Shown here piece by piece: positions 7,275-14,395 of a stretch of 14,395 nt of DNA. Each line of letters opens with the position of its first letter. Within the stretch, counting starts at the first letter, position 1. A model generated the notes under the pieces. That model had not been told where the DNA came from. It saw nothing but the letters and a program-made list of their open reading frames with translations, and did not search any database. Origin of the DNA: Lachnoclostridium sp. UBA739 (lineage in GTDB: Bacteria > Bacillota_A > Clostridia > Lachnospirales > Lachnospiraceae). The DNA is taken from NCBI GenBank assembly GCA_002297865.1, contig DBKX01000092.1, positions 1-14,395 of the forward strand. Reading direction: 5' to 3'. The position numbers and the translations under genes are program-made.

Positions 7275-8273
7275 ATGGAAAAGAGAATGATTACGACGGA
7301 ATTAATCGATGAAGATTATAAAATAGAGAATTCCTTGCGTCCGAAACTGTTGTCAGATTATATTGGACAGAAGAAAATAAAAGATAATTTAAAGATTTAT
7401 ATAGAAGCAGCCAAGGCAAGAAAAGAAGCCCTTGACCACGTACTGCTTTATGGGCCACCAGGATTAGGTAAGACAACCCTCGCAGGTATTATTGCCAATG
7501 AGATGGATGTGAATGTGAAGATAACGTCAGGTCCAGCGATTGAAAAACCTGGAGAAATTGCAGCGATTCTTAATAATCTGCAAGAGGGGGATTTGCTGTT
7601 TATTGACGAAATCCATCGCTTGAACCGTCAGGTGGAAGAAGTACTTTATCCAGCAATGGAAGATTTTGCTATTGATATTGTAATAGGAAAAGGGGCATCC
7701 GCCAGGTCTATCCGCCTGGATTTACCAAAGTTTACTTTAGTAGGAGCAACAACAAGAGCAGGAATGCTGACAGCACCATTACGTGACCGTTTTGGAGTTG
7801 TGCATCGTTTGGAATTCTACACTCCAGAAGAACTGGTAGATATTATTACCCGTGCGGCAAGAGTATTTAAGGTAGAGATTGATAAAGAAGGTGCATGGGA
7901 GATTGCAAGACGTTCTAGAGGAACCCCTCGTTTAGCTAACCGTCTGTTAAAGCGTGTACGTGATTTCGCACAGGTAAAATACGATGGCAGGATTACGCTT
8001 GAGGTTGCAACCTTTGCGCTGGATTTAATGGAAGTAGATAAATTAGGTTTAGATAATATGGATAGGCAGATATTAATGACTATGTATGAGAAGTTTTCTG
8101 GTGGCCCAGTAGGACTTGATACACTGGCGGCAGCAGTAGGAGAAGATGCAGGTACATTGGAAGATGTATATGAACCTTACTTCATTCAGAATGGACTGAT
8201 TCAAAGAACACCACGAGGAAGAATCCTTACAGATTTAGCGTATAAACATTTTGGATTGGATATTGCAAAATAG
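7275..8273 (+). CDS. ruvB: Holliday junction branch migration ATPase RuvB
   Basis: RuvB is the AAA+ hexameric motor that pumps DNA through the RuvA-bound junction. Its 332 residues are the usual length. Visible elements: Walker [10 protein letters not shown] at 60-68 (K66), Walker B FIDEIHR with D111 and E112, sensor 1 in [19 protein letters not shown], which carries the arginine finger, and the sensor 2 region [15 protein letters not shown]. The C-terminal winged helix follows, ending in the family signature QRTPRGR. The ATG at 7275 has AGGAG (7261-7265) at 9 nt. It is cotranscribed with ruvA. RuvC is not in the window, as is usual in Firmicutes, where RecU generally resolves the junction or ruvC lies elsewhere. 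Confidence 0.98.
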   Translation: MEKRMITTELIDEDYKIENSLRPKLLSDYIGQKKIKDNLKIYIEAAKARKEALDHVLLYGPPGLGKTTLAGIIANEMDVNVKITSGPAIEKPGEIAAILNNLQEGDLLFIDEIHRLNRQVEEVLYPAMEDFAIDIVIGKGASARSIRLDLPKFTLVGATTRAGMLTAPLRDRFGVVHRLEFYTPEELVDIITRAARVFKVEIDKEGAWEIARRSRGTPRLANRLLKRVRDFAQVKYDGRITLEVATFALDLMEVDKLGLDNMDRQILMTMYEKFSGGPVGLDTLAAAVGEDAGTLEDVYEPYFIQNGLIQRTPRGRILTDLAYKHFGLDIAK

Positions 8274-8316
8274 AATCGAAGGTCGCGACGACATAAGAAC
8301 TTGCTTTTCGATTTTT
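8272..8316 (+). terminator. Possible weak terminator after ruvB
   Basis: AATCGAA (8274-8280), directly after the ruvB stop, pairs with TTCGATT (8307-8313), with G-U pairs possible on both sides and a loop of about 26 nt. A short T-rich tail (8312-8316) follows. The long loop and short T run make it weak. Confidence 0.4.
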
Positions 8317-8319
8317 ATC

Positions 8320-8348
8320 TTGCTGTTTCCTGCTAGGTAGGATATAAT
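8320..8348 (+). promoter_or_regulatory. zapA promoter
   Basis: TTGCTG (8320-8325), a 17-nt spacer and a perfect TATAAT (8343-8348). Transcription would start near 8355, leaving a leader of about 30 nt with AGGGGG 8 nt before the ATG. Confidence 0.72.
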
Positions 8349-8374
8349 GTGTAGTGAAAATACATTCTAGCAGG
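8329..8374. repeat. Perfect 8-bp inverted repeat around the zapA -10 and ribosome binding site
   Basis: CCTGCTAG (8329-8336) and CTAGCAGG (8367-8374) are exact reverse complements. The left arm lies in the promoter spacer and the right arm overlaps the ribosome binding site. In RNA, three U-G pairs (8326-8328 with 8375-8377) could extend the stem over the whole AGGGGG. Confidence 0.6.
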
Positions 8375-8385
8375 GGGCGGTGAGT

Positions 8386-8796
8386 ATGGAAACGAAAAAT
8401 GATGCACATGTTGTAATCAATAATAAAGAGTTTGTAATCTGTGGTTATGAAAGTTCGGAGTATATGCAGAAAGTAGCCGCTTATCTGAATAATAAGATTG
8501 CTGAATGTAAAGAGATAGAAGAATTTAAGAATTTGGAACGTGACATGAAGAATTTCATGCTAGAGATAAATATAGTAGATGACTATTTTAAAGCGCAGGA
8601 TAAAGCAGTAGAGTTGGAGTCTGAGAATTCTAAGAAGGATGATGAGCTGTATCAGTTAAAGCATGAATTTGTTGCTTTAAAGGAAAAGCTTAACAAGACA
8701 CAGCAGGAATTAGAACGGATTGGATCCGCTTATGAATCGGCAAAACGTCAGCTTAAACATCTGGAGGAACAAAAGGAAAGCCAGACAAGAAAGTAG
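8386..8796 (+). CDS. zapA: Cell division protein ZapA
   Basis: ZapA binds FtsZ and promotes bundling of protofilaments in the Z ring. The 136-residue product has the short N-terminal ZapA fold (about 1-65, HVVINNKEFVICGYESSEYMQKVAAYLNNK in outline). A long charged coiled coil follows (about 70-130, rich in Glu, Lys and Leu in heptads), giving a longer tail than the roughly 85-residue B. subtilis form; this length is usual in Clostridia. An in-frame GTG at 8380 is only 2 nt from the AGGGGG site (8372-8377), while ATG 8386 is 8 nt away, so ATG is preferred. The gene has its own promoter and a terminator at 8811, so it is probably monocistronic, although ruvB readthrough is possible. Confidence 0.9.
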   Translation: METKNDAHVVINNKEFVICGYESSEYMQKVAAYLNNKIAECKEIEEFKNLERDMKNFMLEINIVDDYFKAQDKAVELESENSKKDDELYQLKHEFVALKEKLNKTQQELERIGSAYESAKRQLKHLEEQKESQTRK

Positions 8797-8810
8797 AAAA
8801 AGAGCGAAGA

Positions 8811-8835
8811 AAGAGACTGCAGAGGCAGTCTTTTT
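8811..8835 (+). terminator. Intrinsic terminator after zapA
   Basis: GACTGC (8815-8820), loop AGAG, GCAGTC (8825-8830), then T5. The stem can extend outward through A and G that pair with the T run. It lies 14 nt after the zapA stop. Confidence 0.9.
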
Positions 8836-8890
8836 AACTTTATAACAATATATATGCGTTATATTTGAAAAGGACAGAAAGGGTATTATT

Positions 8891-11311
8891 ATGACACGAA
8901 ATATAGAAATTCTCGCACCTGCAGGTTCTATGGAAGGACTAATTGCAGCTGTTCATGGAGGCTGTGATGCCGTTTATATTGGAGGAGAGAAATTCGGGGC
9001 AAGAGCATTTGCCAATAATCTGAATCAGGAAGATATGATTAAGGCGATTGAATATGCACATCTTCATCATAAAAAGATATATTTAACCATTAACACATTA
9101 GTAAAAGAATCAGAGTTTAATCAGTTATACGAGTATCTTCTGCCATTTTATATGCACGGACTAGATGCTGTTATTGTACAGGATTTTGGCGTGCTGTCTT
9201 TTGTATCACGAACATTTCCAAGTATCGAAATTCATGCTTCTACCCAGATGACTTTAACCATGGCACAAGGGGCGAATCAGTTAAAAGAATATGGAGTTAC
9301 TAGACTAGTGACTTCTAGAGAATTGCAATTCGATGAAGTGAAAGAGATTCGAAAAAATACCGATTTAGAGATTGAAGCATTTGTGCATGGTGCGCTGTGT
9401 TATTCATTCTCAGGCCAATGTCTGATGAGCAGTATGATTGGTGGAAGAAGCGGAAATCGTGGACGTTGTGCACAGCCTTGCCGTATGCAGTATAGAATGG
9501 AAGAAATCGATGGAAAACCATTCAAAGGAAAACAAGCATTTTTGTTAAGTCCGAAAGACATGTGTACTATTTATGATATTCCAGAGCTGATTGAAAGTGG
9601 GATTGACAGCTTTAAGATAGAAGGGCGAATGAAACGTCCTGAATATGCAGCCATGACAGCACATTTATATCGGAAGTACGTTGAGTTGTACCAAAAGACA
9701 GGTGGCGATGCCTATAGAGCCTATATGAAAAAGAATCCAGATGTTTTAGAGAATGACATGAAAAAGCTGATGGATCTGTACAATCGTGGTGGTTTTTCAG
9801 AAGGGTATTATCGAGAGCATAATGGCAAGAAATTAATGTCTATGGACCGTCCCAATCACAGCGGCGTGTTAGTAGGAACAATAAAGAATATTATGAAAAA
9901 TCGAGCTGCCATTGAATTAAGAGATACTATTTTCGCACAAGATGTATTAGAAATACGTTCTAATAGGGGAGAAAATGTTTACGACTTCACAGTAAAGGAT
10001 GGAGTGAAAAAGGGATCACTCTATGAGGCTAACTTTAAGCCAGGATCAAAAGTGCAGAAAGGACAGAAAGTATACAGAACGAAGAACCAGTCATTGCTTA
10101 CAAGCATACAGGAAGAAATTATTCAAAAGGATAATCGAGAACCTGTAACTGCTTATTTCTGTGGTAAGGCGGGAGAACCAGTGGTGTTATCTTTAACTTA
10201 TGGAGATATCACAGTAACGGAAATGGGAGATGTGGCTGAGGTTGCTTTGAATCAGCCGATTGCGGATGAAAAAATCAAAAAACAGCTAGATAAAACAAAA
10301 GAGACATCATTTTATCTTGAGTCAATTCAGATAGATTCTGCAGGGGACTGGTTTATGCCTCTTGGAAAGTTAAATGAGCTACGAAGAAAGGCATTTGAAA
10401 AACTAGAAGAGGAATTGAATCGTTCTTTCTTAAGGGAATGGGTACCATGCAAAGAGATTACTAGTGAAGAAGTGCCTCAAAAAAAAGATAAGTTAGAGCT
10501 TACGGTTAGTGTAATGAGCAAAGAGCAGCTAGAAGCAGTGGTTAGAGAGCCAGGCGTTTCAAGTGTATTCTTGCATTTTTCTATGTTAGAGCAGGAACCA
10601 GATCTTTTGGATTCAGACTTACTAAAGACGGATAAAAAGTTCTACGTGTTATTACCTACGATATTCCGGCGTAAAACTTATGAAAACTATAAGAAGAAAA
10701 CCCATCCAGTAAACCAATCCATTCATCATGATAATATTGATGGTTTTGTAGTAAAAAATCTTGAAGAGCTGGAATATTTAGTAGAAGAACAATGCAACAA
10801 AGAACGTATTCTGGATTATAATATGTATGTAATGAATCGTGAGACAAGGCATTTTTGGATAAACCGAGGTATTACAGAGTTTACAGCTTCTCTTGAACTC
10901 AATTATCAGGAACTTAAGGAACTAGATATTGCGGGTGATTCTAGGATTGTGTATGGTTATACACCGCTTATGACATCGGCGCAGTGTGTTGTGAAAAACA
11001 CAGCGGGATGCAATTACAAATCAGGTTACTTTCGATTTGTAGATAAGAGTGGCAATCTATTTTACGGCAGAAATTTCTGTTCCTGCTGCTATAATGTTAT
11101 TTATAACGGAAAACCACTACATTTACTAGAGCATGTGTCAGATATAGAGAAATTAGGAGTGAGGGATATACGTCTTGATTTTACAATGGAATCAGCGGTA
11201 GAAACCAAAAAGATTCTAGATTGTTATGTAAAACAGGCTTTATATAAAGAAAAAACTGCAGATTGTGTGGAAGACTATACAAAAGGACATTTCAAAAGAG
11301 GAATCGAATAG
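8891..11311 (+). CDS. Peptidase U32 / RlhA-like RNA C5-hydroxylation protein, long fused form
   Basis: An 806-residue member of the U32 'collagenase-like' family. Characterised bacterial members are not proteases in the usual sense: E. coli RlhA hydroxylates 23S rRNA C2501, and TrhP proteins make 5-hydroxyuridine in tRNA, with prephenate-linked and Fe-S dependence reported. The N-terminal TIM-barrel-like U32 domain (about 5-330) has the family signature around EAFVHGALCYSFSGQCLMSS (C170, C177) followed by GRCAQPC (C193, C197). A middle region of the DUF3656 type runs from about 380 to 520. A C-terminal part ends with a second Cys cluster (C699, C707, C730, C732, C733). AAAGGG lies 7 nt before the ATG. 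In Bacillus the U32 proteins are two shorter genes. Which RNA this protein acts on cannot be told from sequence alone. No terminator separates it from the next gene. Confidence 0.88.
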   Translation: MTRNIEILAPAGSMEGLIAAVHGGCDAVYIGGEKFGARAFANNLNQEDMIKAIEYAHLHHKKIYLTINTLVKESEFNQLYEYLLPFYMHGLDAVIVQDFGVLSFVSRTFPSIEIHASTQMTLTMAQGANQLKEYGVTRLVTSRELQFDEVKEIRKNTDLEIEAFVHGALCYSFSGQCLMSSMIGGRSGNRGRCAQPCRMQYRMEEIDGKPFKGKQAFLLSPKDMCTIYDIPELIESGIDSFKIEGRMKRPEYAAMTAHLYRKYVELYQKTGGDAYRAYMKKNPDVLENDMKKLMDLYNRGGFSEGYYREHNGKKLMSMDRPNHSGVLVGTIKNIMKNRAAIELRDTIFAQDVLEIRSNRGENVYDFTVKDGVKKGSLYEANFKPGSKVQKGQKVYRTKNQSLLTSIQEEIIQKDNREPVTAYFCGKAGEPVVLSLTYGDITVTEMGDVAEVALNQPIADEKIKKQLDKTKETSFYLESIQIDSAGDWFMPLGKLNELRRKAFEKLEEELNRSFLREWVPCKEITSEEVPQKKDKLELTVSVMSKEQLEAVVREPGVSSVFLHFSMLEQEPDLLDSDLLKTDKKFYVLLPTIFRRKTYENYKKKTHPVNQSIHHDNIDGFVVKNLEELEYLVEEQCNKERILDYNMYVMNRETRHFWINRGITEFTASLELNYQELKELDIAGDSRIVYGYTPLMTSAQCVVKNTAGCNYKSGYFRFVDKSGNLFYGRNFCSCCYNVIYNGKPLHLLEHVSDIEKLGVRDIRLDFTMESAVETKKILDCYVKQALYKEKTADCVEDYTKGHFKRGIE

Positions 11312-11350
11312 TTTCTGCATGAATGAAAAAGGCAGGCAGGAGGCTAAGGG

Positions 11351-12736
11351 TTGGAAAATGTAATTGTGGAAATATCTAGGTTTGTCATCATATTTCTTAT
11401 GACGATTTATACCTTTTATGGATTTACAGCACTACTGAAAAAAAACAGAAAGAAACAGCTGTATTTGTACAGAGTACAGAGGATACTTATACTGGCTTTT
11501 CATTTTGTATGTAATTTTGTGCTTTATATGAATACAGAAAATTTTAAGATACTGGCTTTTTATCTGGTGCAATTAGGGTTTTTAATAGGGTTTAGCATAC
11601 TGTATCCTATCTGTTACCGGGGAATATCTAGGACATTGTTAAATCATATGCTGATGTTGTTTTCAATCAGTTTTATAATGTTGGAGAGACTTTCCTTTGA
11701 TTCGGCAAAGCGGCAGTTTACAATGGCGTGTATCGGAATGGGAATTGGACTAGTTATACCAGTTGTAATTCGGAAAATGAAATTTCTTATGAATCTAGAG
11801 TGGCTTTATGCAGTGCTTGGTCTTGGTATGCTCGTATGTGTCTCCGTGTTCGGTGTTACACAATACGGGGCGAAAAACTGGCTGTTTATTGGTGGCGTAT
11901 CCATTCAGCCTTCAGAGTTTGTAAAAATTCTGTTTGTATTCTTTGTGGCATCGGCACTTGCCAGAGCAAAACAGTTTAGGGAAATTGTGTATATCTCAGC
12001 ATTGGCGGGAGCACATGTGCTGCTTCTTGTAGTGCAGAGGGATTTGGGAGCTGCGCTTATTTTCTTTCTCACATATGTAGTGATGCTTTATATTGCAACA
12101 GGACAGTCTTTTTATTTATTCGGAGGATTAGCAGGTGCTTCGGCAGCATCGGTGGTGGCTTACCGGTTGTTTTCACATGTACGTGTCAGAGTAAGCGCAT
12201 GGCTGAATCCATGGGAACAGATTGATGCTGGGGGATATCAGGTTGCCCAGTCATTGTTTGCAATTGGAACGGGTGGCTGGTTTGGCTTAGGTTTAGGGAA
12301 AGGACTGCCAACCAGTATTCCGGTTGGAAAGAGTGATTTTATTTTCTCAGCGATAGCAGAAGAATTCGGTGGAATTTTTGCCCTGTGGGTGGTGCTGATA
12401 TATGTAACTTGTTTTGTTATGTTTATTACGATTGCATTAAAAGCAAAAGAGGAATTTTATAAACTTGTTGCGCTAGGACTTAGTGTAATGTTTGCTGTAC
12501 AAGTATTCTTATGTATCGGTGGCGTTATCAGGTTTGTTCCTTCAACAGGAGTGACTATGCCCCTTGTAAGTTATGGTCGCAGTTCGGTCCTTGGAACAAC
12601 AATCATCTTTAGTATCTTACAGGGAATATATTTGATGAATCAGAGCGAGGAAGGTAAAATTGAGAAAGATAAGAGAAAAGTCAGAGGAACCAGTCATAGA
12701 CAAAGTAAACCGACAATCAAAGAAGTCGAAGAATAA
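11351..12736 (+). CDS. FtsW/RodA-family peptidoglycan glycosyltransferase
   Basis: A SEDS-family membrane enzyme that polymerises lipid II together with a class B PBP. It has 461 residues and about 12 hydrophobic segments, two or so more than the 10-segment FtsW/RodA core. The extra ones are at the N terminus, as in actinobacterial RodA. Conserved features: NWLFIGGVSIQPSEFVK near 180-195; QRDLGAAL with the catalytic-type Asp at D231; SAWLNPWEQ near 284; GLGLGKG; SDFIFSAIAEEFG at 328-339; and TGVTMPLVSYGRSS near the last helix. The tail is long and basic. The start is TTG 11351, supported by AGGAGG (11338-11343) at 7 nt; the nearby ATG at 11358 is out of frame and runs straight into TAA. Whether it serves septation (FtsW) or elongation (RodA) is open, so I give no symbol. 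Confidence 0.92.
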   Translation: MENVIVEISRFVIIFLMTIYTFYGFTALLKKNRKKQLYLYRVQRILILAFHFVCNFVLYMNTENFKILAFYLVQLGFLIGFSILYPICYRGISRTLLNHMLMLFSISFIMLERLSFDSAKRQFTMACIGMGIGLVIPVVIRKMKFLMNLEWLYAVLGLGMLVCVSVFGVTQYGAKNWLFIGGVSIQPSEFVKILFVFFVASALARAKQFREIVYISALAGAHVLLLVVQRDLGAALIFFLTYVVMLYIATGQSFYLFGGLAGASAASVVAYRLFSHVRVRVSAWLNPWEQIDAGGYQVAQSLFAIGTGGWFGLGLGKGLPTSIPVGKSDFIFSAIAEEFGGIFALWVVLIYVTCFVMFITIALKAKEEFYKLVALGLSVMFAVQVFLCIGGVIRFVPSTGVTMPLVSYGRSSVLGTTIIFSILQGIYLMNQSEEGKIEKDKRKVRGTSHRQSKPTIKEVEE

Positions 12737-14144
12737 TAATAAAAAGAAGAATGCAAACATTTTTAAAGTAGTATATATTTTCATTGGGCTTTTTACACTA
12801 ATGGCGGGAAGATTTATCTATTTTATGGCAGTCGAGTCACCGTCCCAGATAAATAGTTCCTACAACAAGAGACAGGATTTGCTGGCAGAGAAGTATGTAC
12901 GTGGCAAGATTATGGCTTCGGATGGAACTGTACTTGCCAAGACAGTAACGGATAGTGCCGGGAAAGAGACAAGGAATTATCCATTTGACCAGTTGTTTTC
13001 TCATGTAGTGGGAAGTGTTGGACGAGGAAAGACGGGACTTGAGCTGGCAGAAAATTTCACGATGTTGACCTCTCATACCAACGTAGTGAGTCAGGCAGTA
13101 ACGCAAATGCAAGGAGATAAAATTTTAGCAGATGATATCGTAACAACTCTAAATGTTGGGTTACAAAAGGTAGCTTATGAGGCACTTGGCAACCGCAAGG
13201 GGGCAGTAGTAGCAATTGAGCCATCTACAGGTCGCATTCTTGCGATGGTATCCAAGCCAAGTTATGATCCGAACACCATAGCCATGAATTGGGATTCTCT
13301 TGTTGCAGACGAATCTGGCAATTCAACTCTTTTGAACCGAGCAACACAAGGTTTATATGCACCAGGTTCCACTTTCAAAATAGTAACCTTGCTTGAGTAT
13401 ATAAAGGAACATTCTAAGGATTATGACAAGTATCAGTATGAATGCAAAGGCAGTGCTATGTTTGGTGACAGAAGAATTTCCTGCTACAATAACCATGTTC
13501 ATGGAGTTATTGATTTAAAGGGCTCTCTAGCCCACTCCTGTAATGATTCCTTTGCACATATAGGAACGTTACTGAATATAAAATCTTTTGGAAAAACAGC
13601 AGAGAAACTAATGTTTAATAAGTCGATACCGTTAAGTATTCCATATAAGAAAAGCAGTTTTTCTCTATCCAGTAAAAATACAGAGAATGAAATTGCACAA
13701 ACAGCAATGGGACAAGGAAAAACACAGATTACACCTCTTCAAAGTACGTTGATTTCCTGTGCAATTGCCAATGGTGGAAATATGATGACTCCTTATCTGG
13801 TGGAACATGTTCAGACTAGTACGGGACATGTGGTAAGAAGTACGAGAGAGAAAGTTCTTGCTAAGAGCATGACAAGTGAAGAAGCTGCGATTGTAAAGGA
13901 TTACATGACAGAAGTTGTGAACACAGGAACTGGTACAGCCTTGAAAAACAGTAAGTATCAGGTGGCAGGAAAAACAGGTTCAGCAGAATATGATTCGACA
14001 GGAGCTTCTCATGCTTGGTTTAGCGGGTTTGCCCCTGCAGATAATCCGAAAATTGCATTAAGTGTGATTGTGGAGAGTTCTGGTACAGGAAGTGAGTATG
14101 CGGTTCCCATTGCTAAGAAAATGTTTGAAAGCTATCTAAATTAA
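12660..14144 (+). CDS. Class B penicillin-binding protein (PbpA-like transpeptidase)
   Basis: A D,D-transpeptidase that crosslinks peptidoglycan in partnership with the SEDS protein just upstream. It has 494 residues: a basic, Asn/Lys-rich cytoplasmic N terminus (1-32), one membrane anchor (about 33-58), a short N-terminal dimerisation or pedestal region (about 60-165), and the transpeptidase domain with S237-T-F-K240, S293-C-N295 and K438-T-G440. All catalytic motifs are intact. The short form without a large pedestal resembles actinobacterial PbpA, which is paired with RodA. It starts at TTG 12660, with GAGGAAGG ending 5 nt before it, inside the upstream gene, and overlaps that gene by 77 bp. 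The next in-frame ATG would remove the cytoplasmic part and most of the anchor. Clearly cotranscribed with the FtsW/RodA gene. Confidence 0.92.
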   Translation: MRKIREKSEEPVIDKVNRQSKKSKNNNKKKNANIFKVVYIFIGLFTLMAGRFIYFMAVESPSQINSSYNKRQDLLAEKYVRGKIMASDGTVLAKTVTDSAGKETRNYPFDQLFSHVVGSVGRGKTGLELAENFTMLTSHTNVVSQAVTQMQGDKILADDIVTTLNVGLQKVAYEALGNRKGAVVAIEPSTGRILAMVSKPSYDPNTIAMNWDSLVADESGNSTLLNRATQGLYAPGSTFKIVTLLEYIKEHSKDYDKYQYECKGSAMFGDRRISCYNNHVHGVIDLKGSLAHSCNDSFAHIGTLLNIKSFGKTAEKLMFNKSIPLSIPYKKSSFSLSSKNTENEIAQTAMGQGKTQITPLQSTLISCAIANGGNMMTPYLVEHVQTSTGHVVRSTREKVLAKSMTSEEAAIVKDYMTEVVNTGTGTALKNSKYQVAGKTGSAEYDSTGASHAWFSGFAPADNPKIALSVIVESSGTGSEYAVPIAKKMFESYLN

Positions 14145-14163
14145 TTAAAATTGATGAATATTA

Positions 14164-14192
14164 TTGCAAAGTGCCTGGAAAAGATGTATACT
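14164..14192 (+). promoter_or_regulatory. Promoter of the NUDIX gene
   Basis: TTGCAA (14164-14169), a 17-nt spacer ending in TG, and TATACT (14187-14192). It lies 20 nt after the PBP stop with no terminator hairpin between, so the NUDIX gene may receive both readthrough and its own transcript. The leader is about 52 nt. Confidence 0.65.
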
Positions 14193-14217
14193 AATGAACA
14201 GTTAGACACACCAAAAA

Positions 14218-14231
14218 TGTGAGAGATCACA
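14218..14231. promoter_or_regulatory. Palindrome in the NUDIX gene leader
   Basis: TGTGA-GAGA-TCACA, a perfect 5-bp dyad 20 nt before the start codon and downstream of the promoter. It could be an operator for a dimeric regulator, or an RNA hairpin with a GNRA loop; with 5-bp arms it could also be chance. Confidence 0.3.
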
Positions 14232-14250
14232 ATAAACAGGGGGCATTGCA

Positions 14251-14395
14251 ATGGTTGAAGCAACGAGCTGTGGCGGTGTGGTTATTTTCAGAGGAAAAAT
14301 TTTGTTATTGTATAAAAATTATAAGAATAAGTATGAGGGGTGGGTTTTACCGAAAGGAACAGTAGAAGCTGGAGAAGAGTTTAAAGAAACCGCTT
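14251..14395 (+). CDS. NUDIX hydrolase, N-terminal part
   Basis: The first 48 residues of a NUDIX-fold pyrophosphohydrolase; the gene runs off the right end. Visible are the first beta strands (CGGVVIFRGKILLLYKN), the substrate-pocket stretch EGWVLPKG, and the start of the Nudix box, GTVEAGEEFKETA, which fits the pattern G-x5-E-x7. The catalytic REUxEE part lies beyond the window. GWVLPKG followed by GE is typical of MutT-like or diadenosine polyphosphate hydrolases, but the substrate cannot be assigned. AGGGGG (14238-14243) precedes the ATG by 7 nt. It has its own promoter. Confidence 0.85.
   Translation, partial: MVEATSCGGVVIFRGKILLLYKNYKNKYEGWVLPKGTVEAGEEFKETA

Noticed and set aside
8380..8385. 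GTG at 8380 as the zapA start.
   Set aside because: Only 2 nt separate it from AGGGGG; ATG 8386 has normal spacing.
8836..8890. Promoter for the U32 gene in the AT-rich gap after the zapA terminator.
   Set aside because: TATATT-like -10 candidates exist, but none has a credible -35 at 16-18 nt.

Overview
The window looks like a chromosomal segment of a low-GC Gram-positive anaerobe of the Clostridia, most likely a Lachnospiraceae-type bacterium. The evidence is a PolC-type (DnaE3) replicative polymerase, AGGAGG-like ribosome binding sites, sigma-A-like promoters, a Gram-positive type SOS box, a ZapA with a long coiled coil, and an FtsW/RodA-PBP pair. The taxonomic call is inference; there is no rRNA or other marker to fix it.

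Layout: (1) 2-4956, + strand: the 3' part of ispG (isoprenoid synthesis), then polC 14 bp later, closed by an intrinsic terminator at 4978-5018. (2) 5020-6480, - strand: an AT-rich accessory stretch. Reading leftward from 6475 it holds a YdjM-like (DUF457) membrane protein, then, behind its own promoter, a secreted Gly/Ala-rich protein gene broken by two frameshifts, and directly after it a 65-residue two-helix membrane protein. The last two resemble a bacteriocin precursor and its immunity protein, but that is inference. (3) 6500-6635: a divergent control region with two LexA-box-like sites, one at the -35 element of each promoter. (4) 6636-8273, + strand: ruvA and ruvB. (5) 8386-8796: zapA, with its own promoter and terminator. 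(6) 8891-14144: a large fused peptidase-U32/RlhA-like RNA hydroxylation protein, an FtsW/RodA-family glycosyltransferase starting at TTG, and a class B penicillin-binding protein that also starts at TTG and overlaps the previous gene by 77 bp. (7) From 14164: a new promoter and the 5' end of a NUDIX hydrolase gene that runs off the window.

Most of the + strand genes are housekeeping: isoprenoid supply, DNA replication, recombinational repair of stalled forks, Z-ring assembly, RNA modification and septal or side-wall peptidoglycan synthesis. The most interesting parts are the SOS-like divergent promoter that couples the YdjM-like protein to ruvAB, and the decayed bacteriocin-like cassette between polC and ruvAB. 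I saw no tRNA, rRNA, CRISPR array, IS element or riboswitch, and no gene-free stretch longer than 300 bases.
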